Shown: positions 1-11,753, counted from the first letter of the stretch. The stretch is 64,000 nt of DNA from Benincasa hispida (GCF_009727055.1 NC_052359.1:9879305-9943304), one strand, 5' to 3'. A program made the numbers and translations. Notes: a model not told the origin generated them from the sequence alone.

Positions 1-342
1 GGACTGGAGAGAAAGCGACCAAAGATTGAGAATAAAGGATAGTGATGCAAATAATGGTGCTATCGCATCACTCCAGAATCAGCTGACTGCGATGATGAAC
101 TTGATACAGGGAATCGCAATCAACAGCCCAACAACGCATAGTGGGAAATGAACGCAATCAACCAGACGACCGCAAGGTGTGTTACTTGCAATGAAGGACA
201 CATAATGGAGGAATGCCCACAAAACCCACAGTCAATTTATTTTGTGAAGAACAACCTATTCTCTAACACATACAACCCTGGGTGGAGAAACCACCCCAAC
301 TTTACGTGGAAAAATCATCAGCAAAATTTCTAATCAGTGGCA
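1..342 (+). pseudogene. gag: gag C-terminus with zinc knuckle (Athila type)
   Basis: Gag packages the retrotransposon RNA. The frame through 148-333 contains CVTCNEGHIMEEC, a C-x2-C-x3-H-x4-C knuckle with the spacing seen in Athila gag. It is followed by NTYNPGWRNHPNFTW, a stretch highly characteristic of Athila gag. The same frame is open upstream to the window edge, and the frame ends at a TAA at 331-333. The 343-1000 interval continues as decayed gag-protease linker: a match to D near 47620-47700 is visible at 430-545. The ATG at 148 is internal, not a true start. Confidence 0.8.
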
Positions 343-879
343 TAAAAAGAAGGGCCACCTGGATTTTTCCCGCGAAATAACGGTTAGACGAGTAATCAAG
401 CCAGCAATTCGCAGGCGCTGCAATCTTCCTCTTTAGAAAGTTTGTTGAAGCAATATATTGAGAAGAATGAAACTGTACTTCAAAACTAGGCGACGTCTAT
501 CCGCAACCTGGAACTACAGATGGGCCAGATTGCGAGCGAACTCAAGAACAGACCGTAAAGGGCCCTACCAAGTTCAACGGAACTCCCACGCAACCCAGGG
601 GGTACGGGTAAAGAGCAGTGTCAAGTGGTGACATTGCGGATTGGAAAGACTGTGGTAGAGGAGAAGAAGAAGCCTAGCTAGACTGCTCCAATTGCACTGG
701 AACCAAAGATTGCGGTGACTCAAAAAGAAGAAGGAGAAAAAGAAGCGATTGAGCCAAAGATTACGTTCACCTCAGAGCCAAAAGAACAGGGGACCATAAG
801 AGTACAGTTACCACCTTTCCCATAGAGACTCAGAAAGAAGAAGAATGATGAGGTACAATACCAATGCTTCATGAATATG

Positions 880-1400
880 TTAAAACTATTGCATATTAAC
901 ATTCCGTTCACTAAAGCAATTAAAGAGATGCCTGCATATGTGAAGTTTCTAAAGGATATGGTGACAAAAAAGAGAGGCACTGGTAAGTTCGCCACGGTGG
1001 CTTTGACGTAGAGCTCAAAATCTATAATCCCACCGAAGATGCGCGATCCTGGGAGTTTTACTATACCTTGCTCCATTGGAGGATTGTACATCGGGTAGGC
1101 GTTATGTGATCTTGGAGCCAGCATCAACTTGATGCCTCTGTCAATTTTTAAGAAGCTAAATGTGGGGCAACTTGCGCCCACGACAGTGACTCTCCAATTA
1201 GCTGATAGATCTTTGGTGCATCTAGAAAGGAAGGTTAAAGACGTGCTGGTCATAATCGATAAATTTATATTAGCAGCTGACTTAATCATCTTGGACTACG
1301 AAGCCGACAAGATGTGCCCATCATCCTGAGACGACCATTTTTATCAATAGGTCGTGCCCAGATTGATGTGCACAAAGGAGAGATCACCTTGAGCGTAAAT
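880..1400 (+). pseudogene. Aspartic protease domain, Athila-like
   Basis: Retroelement proteases cleave the Gag-Pol polyprotein. The region encodes CDLGASINLMPLSIFKKLN around 1108-1164. This carries the D-L-G-A-S active-site variant used by Athila proteases in place of D-T/S-G-A. It continues as LQLADRSLVHLERKVKDV and ends in LIILDYEAD, which aligns with the protease of element D at 48350-48560. A frameshift after 1310 separates it from the 'RPF' strand that follows. Upstream residues at 880-1010 match the conserved helix before the protease in D (IP...A...MPAYVKFLKDM). Broken by stops, so non-functional. Confidence 0.8.
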
Positions 1401-1639
1401 GGTAGAAGCTCAAGTTTGACATTATCCGTGCCATGAAGTATCCTGACGAAGAAGATGTAAATAGAGTTTAAATGAAGAAGAGAAGCCTGAAGATGAAAAC
1501 AAAGATGAGGATGCGAGCACATACATTGTTGCATGCAATGTAATCATAACAAAAAACAAACAAGGAAGATGAGAAGATCACAACCCAAGAAGAAGAGTCG
1601 ACAGTAAATGAAGAAAGAAAAACAACGCAACCGTCCTTA

Positions 1640-1985
1640 AAACAACCACCAATAATAGAGCTGAAGACCCTACCTAACCACCTAAAGTATGTGTTTCTAG
1701 GGCAGAATGAAAAGCTACAGGTAATCATTTCCTCTGAACTTAATGAAGACCAAGAGAATGAGCTGCTGAGCATTCTGAGAAAATATGTGAGAGCGATTGA
1801 CTGGATGCTTGCAGACATTCGAGGAATTAGCCCCGCATACTGTATGCATAGAATTCTTCTTGAAGAAAATCACAAAGGATCGATTGAACATCAGCGTAGA
1901 CTCAACCCTGCGATGAAAAATGTTGTAAAGAAGGAGATAATCAAGTGATTAGACGCGAACATCATCTATATGATAGCAGACAACA
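1640..1985 (+). pseudogene. Reverse transcriptase N-terminus, Athila-like
   Basis: The translation includes LKTLPNHLKYVFLGQNEKL, then ELLSILRKYVRAIDWMLADIRGISPAYCMHRI, and finally LNPAMKNVVKKEIIK. These are the conserved opening of gypsy RT (K-A-W/F...DI-GI-P..C.H.I..E). A TGA at 1946 interrupts the frame, after which LDANIIYMIAD is still recognisable. Homology ends near 1985, before any catalytic YxDD block, so the polymerase is truncated. This copy retains about 110 bases of the RT start that are deleted in element D. Confidence 0.8.
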
Positions 1986-4505
1986 TCATCTCTCAAGCAA
2001 GAAATTAAGTAAGAGCATCAAACATTGGCCAAATGTCTAAAAGCATTAAGAACAACACATGCTAGAATGAAAGATACATAAATTAACTCAAGGAAACAAT
2101 CAAATTAGTTTCACAATCCACTACATTACAACCCTAAAAATAACAAACTCGACCACTCATGGTTATGATTCAGACATGGACAATAATCCAAAGAGAAGAA
2201 AAAATAAATAAGTCAGGCTCTTAACTTTCATCCTCAAGCGTGAGATCTCCCTCTAACGACATCCTCAATCATCCAATCTTCTAAAAGCTCCAAGTCGTCA
2301 CCTTTATCCAAAACTTGGCTTCGTTCGTCTCCCTTCAAATGACTAACAATTATCTTTTACTACTAAAAATCTAGGTAGCGTCGCGACGCTTGGTAAATAT
2401 CGTGGGCCTCAATGCCCCACAACATTAAGCAAATATTTAGACTATTTGTCTTCATTACTTTGCGACGCTATACCTTAGCATTATAACACCGATCTTGTTT
2501 GCTCTCTAATTTCTGGCATTGAGTAACATTTGAGTGTTGCAACATTGCCTCTACACTTTTTTCTAGCCTATTTTCTTCTCTCTCCATGCCTTAAGACCAT
2601 TTTGATCTCCCTAAGGTCTTTTTCTTTAATTAATCTTCAAATTTCTTCAATCTATGCTCAATTCTGTGCTTCCTACGAAATTAACAAATAAAAACATCAA
2701 AGAACACAATTTTCAAACAAAACTAACTAAATTCTAATTCCTAAAAAGCATTTCGGAGTGCTTTTAACTATCCTAAACATAGAACTTTGCTGGTCTCGAA
2801 CAAAAGACAGAATAAGTCCATAGTAAAATTCTAAACATGCATACCATTGACTTAAATGGCCTCTGAATTTGAAAAACCATTTTTAGATCCATAAGTAGAA
2901 ACAATCACACATATTCTATCATTAAGAAATTTCAAGGCTAATTTTTTTCATCCATCACGTGTGTGTATGCAAGCCCCTTTCATTTCGTCCTTGTTAGCTC
3001 AACATGATTTAAAATGAACATTTCCTATTTTTTTCCCATCTCTGGTTTTATGAAATTGTTAAGCAATTCTCTCCTAATCCATGTACTAAAAAGAATGCTT
3101 GACTGGTCACTTTATTTTATTTTATCTTTTTTTTATCTTAATTTAGACAAACTAAGAAGAACTTCTCAAGACTTTGTTTTCATTGTGGCTTTCTCACATT
3201 GGTAATGAAAGCTATTCAACTACAAACAATGTCTCAATTGAGCGCTTAAGATTACTCCCTTTCTCAAACCCATTCATATATGGGTGTCATGAATGCCTTT
3301 AATTACTAACACTATATGAAGGATGAGTAATCTTCCTAAAAAAATAAATATTTTATCATTTTTTTTTCAATTTAGCTGACACAACTATACCACCCAAAAA
3401 AATGACTGGACTTATTTCATGACCTTCCAAGTGACAACCTAATTAGTACAAGTACAAGCAAGCTTTACTCTTACGACCTTAAACAAAAGAAAGGTCATGT
3501 GCTCAATCATGCAAGAGACTTTATGAGGAACTTAAAAATAATCAATCTCTAAGACTGTGCTATCCAATTTCTATAGTAGATTATCTAATATACAGATTTA
3601 AAACAAATCATAGACAATTTATCATCCACAACATGCCTAAGAATTTCTCAACATTTAAAGCAAATTCATTTTTCCTCATAAAAGTTCATATTATCCTAAA
3701 GAAATTAAACTTTTTTTTCTTGAAAATCCAATATATCTCTTAATAATCATAAGATTATGCAAAAAAAAAAAAAGAAAAAAAAATCTCACAAAGATCACAA
3801 AAATATGTAGTATACCCCACCACAAACTTAAAATTAGGCATTGTCCCCAATGCATGCATTAAAATAAAAATGAAGCATATAAGATTTGACTTGATCCCTT
3901 TGCTATAATATTTTATTTCATCAAAATTACTCTTCAACTTATATTGTAACTTTTTATCATTATAGTGGTAGATGAAGGCTAAAGATGGGAGTTTTGGACA
4001 TAGACTTTACTTTAACGATGACAACTAATGTGGGAAACAAAATTGAGAAATCTTGAGGTGAACTAGATGTGTTACAGGCTATAAGTAGTAGTTTATGCAC
4101 ATTTCTACTAAAAAACTTAAAGCGCTGTGTGGATTGAATTTTTAAGTGTTTGAATAAGTGTTTCAAAGTGCAAAGAAAGTATTTTTAAGCACTTAGAAAG
4201 TCAATTTAAATATGCTCTAAAGTTGTTGTTGTAGCCAGTGTCCAAATTCAGTACTAAAAGAAATATATTTTTACTAAGTAACAAAAGTGAATTTTAGCAA
4301 CTAAATTATCTTAAAAATTGGAAATTTTAAACTTAGAAGATTCAAAGTGCTTCACCAAATATTAAATATTTAAACCTAATGCACCAACTTCGCATAGCAC
4401 AACAATGTAAAATAAATTAACTGCTTTCTCTTTTATACTTGCACAACATTATATACCAAATAAAAAGATTGGAAGGAAAAAAATGGAGAAAAGAGACCAA
4501 TAAGA
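1986..4505. other. AT-rich stretch without a recognisable gene
   Basis: Short spurious open frames only; none has domain-like composition or a plausible exon structure. A GC-rich inverted motif, AGCGTCGCGACGCT, lies at about 2368-2381 next to ACTACTAAAAA at 2360. It resembles the CACTA-like subterminal sequence around 12090-12120, so a decayed CACTA or MITE end may be present. The rest is poly-A/T-rich sequence with homopolymer runs (for example 3762-3785). Confidence 0.5.
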
Positions 4506-4627
4506 ATATATGAGAGGGATAACGACCCTCAAACTATCTCCACATCCTTACTTATATACCCATGATCCTCCTCTTATCTAACCAATTTGGGACTTTGGTC
4601 GCATTCCCAACAATCCTTCCCTCGAAT

Positions 4628-4850
4628 AAAGGACCATCGAGCCTCCCCTCAAATAGTCATCCATCCGTCTAACTCATATCTAGATTAACTTCTTTTCACC
4701 CCAGCCTACCGCCTATCCAATAGAGTTAAACCATGNNNNNNAAAGGACCATCGAGCCTCCCCTCAAATAGTCATCCATCCGTCTAACTCATATCTAGGTT
4801 AACTCCTTTTTACCCGAGCATACCACCTATCCAATAGAGTCTAACCACGG
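4628..4850. repeat. Direct repeat of ~108 bp flanking an N gap
   Basis: 4628-4735 and 4742-4850 are near-identical copies. Both begin AAAGGACCATCGAGCCTCCC and both end in an AACCA(T/C)GG-like string, with only scattered differences (for example TCTAGATT versus TCTAGGTT). The two copies abut the run of N directly. They could be a true tandem duplication, or contig ends that overlap and were left unmerged. Confidence 0.85.
4736..4741. other. Assembly gap (6 N)
   Basis: Six ambiguous bases lie exactly between two copies of a ~108-bp repeat. The position suggests a scaffolding join rather than real unknown sequence. Confidence 0.95.
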
Positions 4851-5125
4851 ATCACACCATGACTACTTCCAAGGTTCCACTATACATCTTTGTTCGACAC
4901 CGAGGATTCTTTCGAGCATGGCTCTTATACCACTTGAGAGGAGAACGAGTCTCAAACTATCTCCTCAATGGTATGATATTGTCCACTTTGGGCATAAACC
5001 CTCATGATTTTGTTTTTTGTTTCACCCAAAAAGGCCTCATACCAATGGAGATAGTCATCCTCACTTATATACCCATGATCCTTCTCTTATCTAACCAATG
5101 TGAGACTTTGGTTGTATTCCTAATA

Positions 5126-5908
5126 TCAGACCCGCGCGTCTCTCTTTATCGCTGACAACCAACGATTTTGGTGAAATTAAAGACCCAATGGCATTCTGGT
5201 AATTATGGGCAAATGACATTTTTGTAATTAAACCCATCTTTCTCGTAGGGCTGAAAAATCGTGACCTTGAGAAGAAAAGTAGAGCTGCAACCGTTTGATC
5301 AGAAAAACGGAAAAAGGGAGAGGCAGCCACAGTTTTCGAAGGAGAAACACCCGCGAGTGGTGTTCGGCTGTGTGGGTTTTCTCCGGTAGCATGGAAGCAA
5401 GGCAACGATTGGTTATCATTCGGCACGTGGTTCACCGGGCAGTGAGCGTTGTCTTCGTCCGGCGCTGGTTTCATCTGACCATGGGTCTATCGGTGCGCAT
5501 GGTTTTCATTTGTAGGCAGGTGTCTTGGTTCTGATGGGTTCGGCGGTTGTTAGCGACAGAGAGAGACGCGCGGGTCTGCGTGTGGTTCGCTAGTCAAAGG
5601 CGGGTTAGTGCACTTGATTTGGGCTGTTTATCCAGCTGGTTATTCTCGATTTCAGAGACGACGTCTTGTGCGGATCTCTCGGTATCAGTGGGTATCAAAA
5701 TTACAGATTGGTGATTATTGTTGATTATCTGTAATTTTAAATTCCTCATTGCTCGTAACAAAATTAATTCAAGCTGGTTCTCAAAGTGGATGTAGACCAA
5801 ACTAGTCGAACCACTATATATCTTGGTGTTCATTCTTTACTGCTTTCGTTTTATTTTGCTGATTGTTTGCGTTTTGTTTGGCCATCTAACTTAGGTTCAA
5901 AACTCTCA
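5126..5908 (+). repeat. 5' LTR of copia element F
   Basis: The right edge is firm: TTAGGTTCAAAACTCTCA at 5891-5908 is followed by the PBS and recurs as the 3' LTR stub ending at 9892. The left edge (5126) is inferred from where homology to the dispersed repeat copy stops. The first base pair reads TC rather than TG, so the edge is uncertain. A TATA-like stretch, ACTATATATC, lies at 5813-5822. The LTR contains a 28-bp inverted repeat pair, listed separately. Confidence 0.6.
5127..5578. repeat. 28-bp terminal-like inverted repeats inside the F LTR
   Basis: 5127-5155 (starting CAGACCCGCGCGTCTCTC) is the reverse complement of 5551-5578 (ending GAGACGCGCGGGTCTG), with few mismatches. The 452-bp span with inverted ends could be a MITE lying at the LTR edge, or an LTR-internal duplication. 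I see no clear target duplication. Confidence 0.55.
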
Positions 5909-5910
5909 TA

Positions 5911-5926
5911 AGTGGTATCAGATCTC
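5911..5926 (+). promoter_or_regulatory. Primer binding site of copia F
   Basis: AGTGGTATCAGATCTC follows the LTR end by two bases. TGGTATCAGA is the complement of the 3' end of initiator tRNA-Met, the usual primer of plant copia elements. Confidence 0.85.
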
Positions 5927-6008
5927 CATTCGATCCAAGGAGGGTGTGTGGTAATGTGTTGGCATATTCTTTGTTCAGGAGAATTTTTTGTTGAGACTAA
6001 TTTGACAG

Positions 6009-6840
6009 ATGGCTTCGATGTTTACACGGTTCGAAGTTGTTAAATTTGATGGGAAAGGTGATTTCGGGTTATGGAGGAAAAAGATTAGAGCTATTTTAGT
6101 ACAAAAAAAGTAGCCAAAATCTTAGACAAAAATGACCTTCCGCCAACAATTATAGAAGCTGAAAAAAGGGATATAGATGAGATAACCTATTCGATGATAA
6201 TTTTGTATCTGTCAGATGGAGTGCTTAGGTTAGTAGATGAGGCCACTACTAAAGCGGAGTTATGGAAGAAATTAGAAAATTTGACTAAGTCCTTGCCAAA
6301 TAAATTATATCTAAAAGAGAAATTCTTTAGATATAAGATGGACTCTAGTAAAGGCTTAGAAAAGAATTTGGATGAATTCTAGAAGATTATAGTTGATCTC
6401 AATCACATTAGTGAGAAGATGTCGGATAAAAATCAAGCAGTTATTCTTCTGAATTCATTGCCTGAATCGTATCGAGAAGTTAAGGTAGCTATTAAATATG
6501 GACGAGATTCATTGTCCATGGATATAGTGTTGGATGCCATGAGAATGAGAAACCTCGAGATTAAAAAGGAACGCAAGGATGGAGAGTTACTCATGGCTAG
6601 AGGCAGAAGTGAGAAAAAGAACAGAAAAGGAAAAGAGTCAAGATCCAGGTCAAAATCAAAGGGGAAAGCCAAAAAGCGTTTCCTATGTCATAAAGAAGAA
6701 CACTTGAAGAAAAATTTCCCTTTGAATAAGAGCAAGGAAGCATCAAGTACCAAGCATGTAGGGGAATCTAGTGCAGCAAATGTTACTGATGGGTATGATT
6801 CAGCAGAGGTCTTGATGGTGTTCAGCAGGATATTCAGGAT
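6009..6840 (+). pseudogene. gag: Gag of copia element F
   Basis: The ATG at 6009 opens MASMFTRFEVVKFDGKGDFG, the usual N-terminus of Tnt1-type gag. After a single-base shift near 6107 the frame resumes as KNDLPPTIIEAEKRDIDEI and runs through the UBN2-type gag body (6194-6382, then 6419-6830). The zinc knuckle has decayed: the expected C-x2-C-x4-H-x4-C reads RFLCHKEEHLKKNF at about 6679-6720, so the first and last cysteines are replaced by R and F. A TAG at 6380 separates the two main frames. Confidence 0.85.
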
Positions 6841-7245
6841 GCTTGGATCATGGATTCAGGGTGCACGTTTCACATGGCTCCTAATCGAGATTTCTTTGAT
6901 TGACTTTTAGGAAAATGATGGGGATTAGTTTTGCTTGGTGATAATGCTGCTTGTGATGTAAAAGGAATTGGGTCAGTTCAAATTGCAACACATGAGGGAA
7001 TGATCATAATTCTTACTAATGTAAGGTATGTTCCAGAACTCAAACGAAATCTAATTTCTCTGGGCAATTTAGATAGAGCAGGTTATTCTTATAAATCTGA
7101 GAATGGAGTTTTGAAGGTTATCAATGGTTCTTTGGTTAAGCTGAAGGGGATCTTAAAGAATGGCCTTTATTTGTTGGAGGATACTGCAGTTTCAGGTAGT
7201 GTTGCTATTGCATCTGGGAAAGAAACAAATAAGTCTATGTTATGA
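6841..7245 (+). pseudogene. Aspartic protease of copia element F
   Basis: AWIMDSGCTFHM is encoded at 6841-6876, with the catalytic D-S-G at 6853-6861 intact. The flanking gag frame is shifted relative to it. The domain continues as LLGDNAACDVKGIGSVQI and NVRYVPELKRNLISLGNLD at about 6931-7075, the standard copia protease C-terminus. The frame then passes into the pre-integrase region without a break until 7245. Confidence 0.85.
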
Positions 7246-8130
7246 CATAACAGATTAGCTCATGTGAGTGGAAGTGGTCTTCAAGCTCTTTCACAACAAG
7301 GTTTGCTTGGAGGAGTTAAAGACATTGACCATTTTGTGAACATTGCATAATAAGAAAGTCTACCAGAGTGAAGTTTGGAAAAGGGAAGCATTCTACCAAA
7401 GGAATTTTGGATTATGTTCATTAAGATTTGTGGGGTCCTACAAACGTACCTTCTATGGGAGGTTCGAGATACTTCATATCGATCATTGATGATTTTTCAA
7501 GGAAGGTGTGAATGTATCCACTGAAACAGAAGGATGAAGCATTTGGAAAATTTCATGAATGAAAAAAGCAGGTTGAGAACCAAATATGTAGGAAGGTAAA
7601 GTATTTGAGGACAGACAACAGTTTAGAATTTGTGAATCACAAATTTGATAAATTTTGCAAATATGAGAGAATTACAAGGCATTTCACTGTTACGTACACT
7701 CCACAGTAGAATGGTTTAGCTGAAAGGTTCAACAGAACAATTATGGAGCATATAAGATGTCTCTTGACAAATGCTTCATTACCCTTGAAGTTTTGGGAGG
7801 AAGCTGCCCAAACAGCCTGTTATCTCACTAATAGGAGTCTGCCTTCTGCTTTTGGCCTAAGACTCCTCAAGAGATATGGATAGAAAAAGCTCCAAGTTTA
7901 GATAATCTCAGAGTGTTTGGATGTTTAGCTTATGCTCATGTTAAGGAAGGGAAGCTAAATAAGAGGGCACTAAAATGTATGTTTATTGGCTATCCTCAGG
8001 GTGTTAAAGGATATAAACTTTGATGCTTGGAAGAGGGTAGAAAGAAATTTATTATCAGCAGAGATGTGACCTTTAATGAAACAGAGATGCCATTTCGTGT
8101 CAAAGAGCAGTAGAAACAGCAGACAGTTGA
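7240..8130 (+). pseudogene. Pre-integrase zinc finger and integrase of copia F
   Basis: HNRLAHVS near 7249-7270 is the H..H half of the pre-integrase zinc finger; the tryptophan before it is now TGA. The catalytic triad can still be read across stops: DLWGP at about 7425, LRTDNSLEFV at about 7606 and NGLAERFNRT at about 7717. The C-terminal part contains FWEEAAQTACYLTNRSLPSAF and CMFIGYPQGVKGYKL-like residues to about 8030. At least ten stops and several shifts make it non-functional. 8130-8400 is a low-conservation linker to the RT, with the DRPQRVR-like tail. Confidence 0.8.
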
Positions 8131-8399
8131 TCAAGTTGAGGCAGAGGTTAGGATTGATTCTAAAGCACGACCATTAGTTAGTTCAGACGAATCCAATGAT
8201 CAGTCATCTAGTTCTATTGGTAGACAGCCTCAACTGTAGAGGACTTTGATTGATGAGGGAGCTTTCAGTGAAGAAAGTTCAAGTAGCAATGACCTATAGA
8301 ACTATCAACTTACACGTGACAGGCCTCAGCGGGTGAGGTAGGCTCCTACGAGGTATGGTTTTGCTGATTTAGTTGCTTATGCTCTTACTTGTGCAGTTG

Positions 8400-9825
8400 A
8401 TAGTATTGAAGCAGAGCCTCTTACTTTTGAGGAGGCAATAGTATCTGAGTTGAAGGAACAATGGAAGGATGCTATGGAAGCAGAGTTATTCTCATTGCAG
8501 AAGAATCAGACATGGTCATTGGTTCCAAGGCCTCCTAAATTAGAAACTCAATCAGTAAAAGTGGATTTATAAAATCAAGCCAAGTACAAGAGGTGACAAC
8601 AAGCCTAGGTATAAGGTTAGACCGGTAGCCAAGGGCTACACTCAAAAAGAGGGAGTTGACTTTCATGAGATTTTCTCTCTGGTAGTGAGGCATTCGTCCA
8701 TTCGATTAATTTTATCTATTGCTGTTCAGTTTGATATGTTTGTTGAACAGATGGACGTCACCACAGCTTTCCTTCATGGAGAATTGGAGGAAGTGATCTA
8801 CATGGCTCAACCTAAGGGCTATGAGGTGAAAGAAAAGGAAGACATGGTTTGTCATCTTCACAAGTCCATCTACGGACTGAAGTAATCGCCGAGACAGTGG
8901 TATATCAAGTTTGACACCTTCATTCTGAAGCAGGATTTTCACAGGAGCTCATATGATACCTGCGTGTACTGGAAACTATCTCAGAAAGGTACATATATTT
9001 ATCTACTTTTGTATGTAGATGATATGATCCTGGTGTATAAGGATTATTCTAAAATCTGTGATCTCAAGAAACAGTTAAGTAGTGAATTTGAGATCAAAGA
9101 TTTAAGTGAACTGAAAAGGATCTTAGGCATGGATGTGAAAAGAGATAGAGAGAAAGGTTTGTTAACCATTTCGCAGGAGAGTTATGTGCATAAACTGCTT
9201 GAGAAGTATAATATGTCTGGTTATAAGGCAGTTTCGACACCCTTAGCATCTCATTTTAGGCTTTCTTCGTCTCAGTATTCTGTTACTGAACAAGAAAGGT
9301 TAGAGATGTCTAATATTTCCTATTATATGCTGTTGAAAGTATTATGTATTTGATGATTTGTACTATGCCTGTCTTGGGATATGCTATGAATATGATAAGT
9401 AGGTTTATGTCAAATCCTAGGAAGGAGCATTGGAATGCAGTTAAATGGGTGCTTCGATATTTGAAAGGTAGTGTTAGTGTATCATTGTGTTTTAGCAAGG
9501 ATTGTGATAAATTAGTACTGTTGGAAGGCTTCATAGATGCAGATTACATTGCAGACCTTGACAAAAGAAGTCTCTATCAGGTCACATTTTTCGTTTGTTT
9601 GGTAATGTGGTCAGTTGGAAGGTTGCTCTACATTCAGTTGTCTACTACTGAGTCAGAGTATATTTCAGTAGTTGAAGCTGGGAAAGAAGCAGTGTGGTTG
9701 AAAAGGATAGTTGGTGAGTAGTTATCATAGGAGTTCATTCCTATCGTCCGTTGTGATAGCCAGAGTGCTATTCATCTTGCGAAGAATCCATCTCATCACG
9801 AGCAGTTTAAGCATATCAATGTCAA
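8400..9825 (+). pseudogene. Reverse transcriptase / RNase H of copia F
   Basis: RT begins at EPLTFEEAIVSELKEQWKDAM (about 8414-8480). It continues through MDVTTAFLHGELEEVIYM (8753-8806), the catalytic LLLYVDDMILV (9004-9036) and DLSELKRILGMD. RNase H spans about 9500-9825, with the acidic triad visible in DADY (9537), TTESEY (9647) and CDSQSA (9751). It breaks off after KHINVKF at 9825, where a deletion joins it to the last 67 bases of the LTR. Stops at 8883, 9352 and 9719 and shifts between frames mark decay. Confidence 0.85.
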
Positions 9826-9892
9826 ATTTCGTTTTTCTTTACTACTTTCGTTTTATTCTGTTTGGCCATTTAAGTTAGGTTCAAAACTCTCA
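9826..9892 (+). repeat. 3' LTR stub of copia F
   Basis: This segment matches the end of the 5' LTR (5842-5908): TTTCGTTTTATT, TTTGGCCAT, GTTAGGTTCAAAACTCTCA. Everything between the RNase H C-terminus and this stub, including the PPT and about 700 bp of LTR, is deleted. Confidence 0.8.
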
Positions 9893-11753
9893 CAATAAAA
9901 TTCAAATGTTCCAAATTAGAAAGTCAATCCACAAGAGAAATTAAGAGAACACCTAATTTACCATACAAAAATCTATGTATAATTTTATTAATCTTGTGTT
10001 TCAGTGTAACAATATTACAATATTACAATATAAGTTCTTAACTTGATAATACGTTCAAATATTTATGAATCAATTACAAAAAATTTGCATTTCAAAGTTG
10101 ACCAAGAACCAGTCTTCCAATAGGCGACAATATCAATCGATGATGCAATTTTGAAAATACCCAAAAATAGTAGAAACAAAGTTACTGGGGATCACATTAG
10201 AAAAGAAATTCTAAAAAAAAAGTTTATTTTTTAAGTTGACCTAAACTTAATTCTTGAAACAAAAGAAACAAAACTCACATTTCTTGAAAACAAAAGGTAG
10301 AAACAAAGAGTCACAATCAACATTCAAGCACCAATCATAGGAAGCTAAAGAGAGAAAATGCAGAAAAAGATGTGAAAATATAAAACCTTACAAAATTATA
10401 ACTAGAATGCAAAAATAAGGTCTATGTCATAGATTCTCGACAAAAGAGGAACTAAAGTTTCATATCGAAAGAAAGCTCAAACCCAATCGGCAGAGTAACT
10501 AGCAACAATCCTAAGAAACTAGAAATTCAACCATTAGAGGAGCAAACAAGCCTTGATCCAGAGATACTAACCTTATGAAAGCATAAGTGAGTGAAGCCAA
10601 AAAACTGCGGTGATTGAAAGTGCAAATGTATAAAGTATACAAAATTCAAACCTTAAACCAGTCAAGAGTTAGAAACTAAAACCAATCAAAGTGGAGAAAA
10701 AGATGGTAGAAATGCTTTAGTTATAAGAAGAATTCATATTCTTAATATATTTAATAACAAATCAATGTGTCCATCTTGTTTAAACCAAATAGGTGGTTCA
10801 CTAATTAATCACACAAGATATCATATTTGGCTTAAATCATAAAAGAAAAATATTTTTTCTAAGAAAAAGGCGAAAGAAAAAAGACCTTTATGGGCTACAA
10901 TAAAAATTGAACCTTCCACTTCATCAAACTATTCAAGCATTGTTGTTAAAAGTTCAAAAATTTGTTAAATCACTCATTGACCAATTGATTTAAGTAACAT
11001 TTAGTCTACACAACATCCAAACATATTGTTCTACAATATCTCTTGGCCTAAAAAATTTACAAAATAACAAGGCTAGCTTGCCTTAAACAAGAAAAGTATA
11101 AAAAGAAACAATAATGAATATTACAAAGTATTGACAGTAGAAATGAGTTCATAACAACTTTTAGGTAGAGAAGAAGGGACCAATATTATTAATTTGTATT
11201 CATGTTGGCAACACTTTTTTCAATTCAAGTGTAAAATAATTACCTAGAAACATTAGAAGCTATGATTTGTAACTATCCGAAATAGATTTTTAAAAATGGA
11301 TGAAACTAGATTACAAAGGAAGATACAAAAATGATCCTGGTATGTTGAAATTCAATACAATTTGAAATTCTTTGTCAAATTGGTTACTCTGGAAAAAGAA
11401 AGCACAAGTGCGATTACTTAAGCAAGAAAAGAATACAATTGCTTAGTTGCTTCCTTTTAAAATTAAAAAAAAAAAATCAAATAATACAGAAATTTCTCTA
11501 ACTTAGGAAGTTAAGCTTTGTGGAAGCTCAAACCTGGTTCAAACTTGAAGATAAACTCTAGACAATACTTCAAAAGCTGGCACTGAATCTTTGTCACTGC
11601 TTATAAGAATTGAATTGGATTTGTTTGACACTAAAATTTGAAATTTAGTTGAATCAAAACACATAGGTCTGATAGCCCTCAATGCAAAAATTGATAAAGG
11701 AAAAGAAAAACAAACCTAGGCAAACGAATCTGGTACTATCAAACATACGAACT
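9893..11753. other. AT-rich stretch without a recognisable gene
   Basis: No domain-bearing frame on either strand. The sequence is A-rich with short repeats such as CAATATTACAATATTACAATAT near 10008-10030. I see no transposon ends. Confidence 0.6.

Larger units (their letters stand above)
1..1985 (+). mobile_element. Athila-like Ty3/gypsy fragment (gag-PR-RT start)
   Basis: The segment carries, in order, the gag C-terminus with a CCHC-like knuckle, an aspartic protease and the first part of reverse transcriptase, all on the + strand. The order and motifs match gypsy element D at 46400-49100, so I assign it to the same Athila-type lineage. It is cut at the left by the window edge. At the right it stops inside the RT near 1985, after the residues LDANIIYMIAD, beyond which the homology ends abruptly. 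No LTR, PBS or integrase belongs to this copy within the window. The reading frame is broken by many stops and shifts, so it is a dead remnant. Confidence 0.85.
4506..5125. repeat. Dispersed non-coding repeat, partly duplicated
   Basis: The string CTTATATACCCATGATCC and its surroundings (TCTTATCTAACCAAT, GACTTTGGT) occur at about 4547-4610 and again at about 5062-5125. Clustered copies of this kind are typical of a non-autonomous dispersed repeat. The second copy breaks off at 5125, exactly where copia element F appears to begin, which helps place the left edge of F. No coding content. Confidence 0.6.
5126..9892 (+). mobile_element. Ty1/copia element F, Tnt1-like, degenerate
   Basis: Order of parts: 5' LTR (to 5908), tRNA-Met-type PBS, gag, protease, integrase, RT, RNase H, then a 67-base LTR stub. 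This is the standard copia order, with integrase before RT. The right edge is CTCA at 9892, matching the 5' LTR end AACTCTCA at 5908. CAATA follows on the right and TAATA precedes the proposed left end, a 4-of-5 match that is suggestive of a target duplication but not proof. All reading frames carry stops and shifts. Most of the 3' LTR is gone, so the copy is dead. Confidence 0.8.

Noticed and set aside
3014..3205. Possible small membrane protein
   Set aside because: Hydrophobic only because the DNA is T-rich; no neighbouring exons or conserved features.
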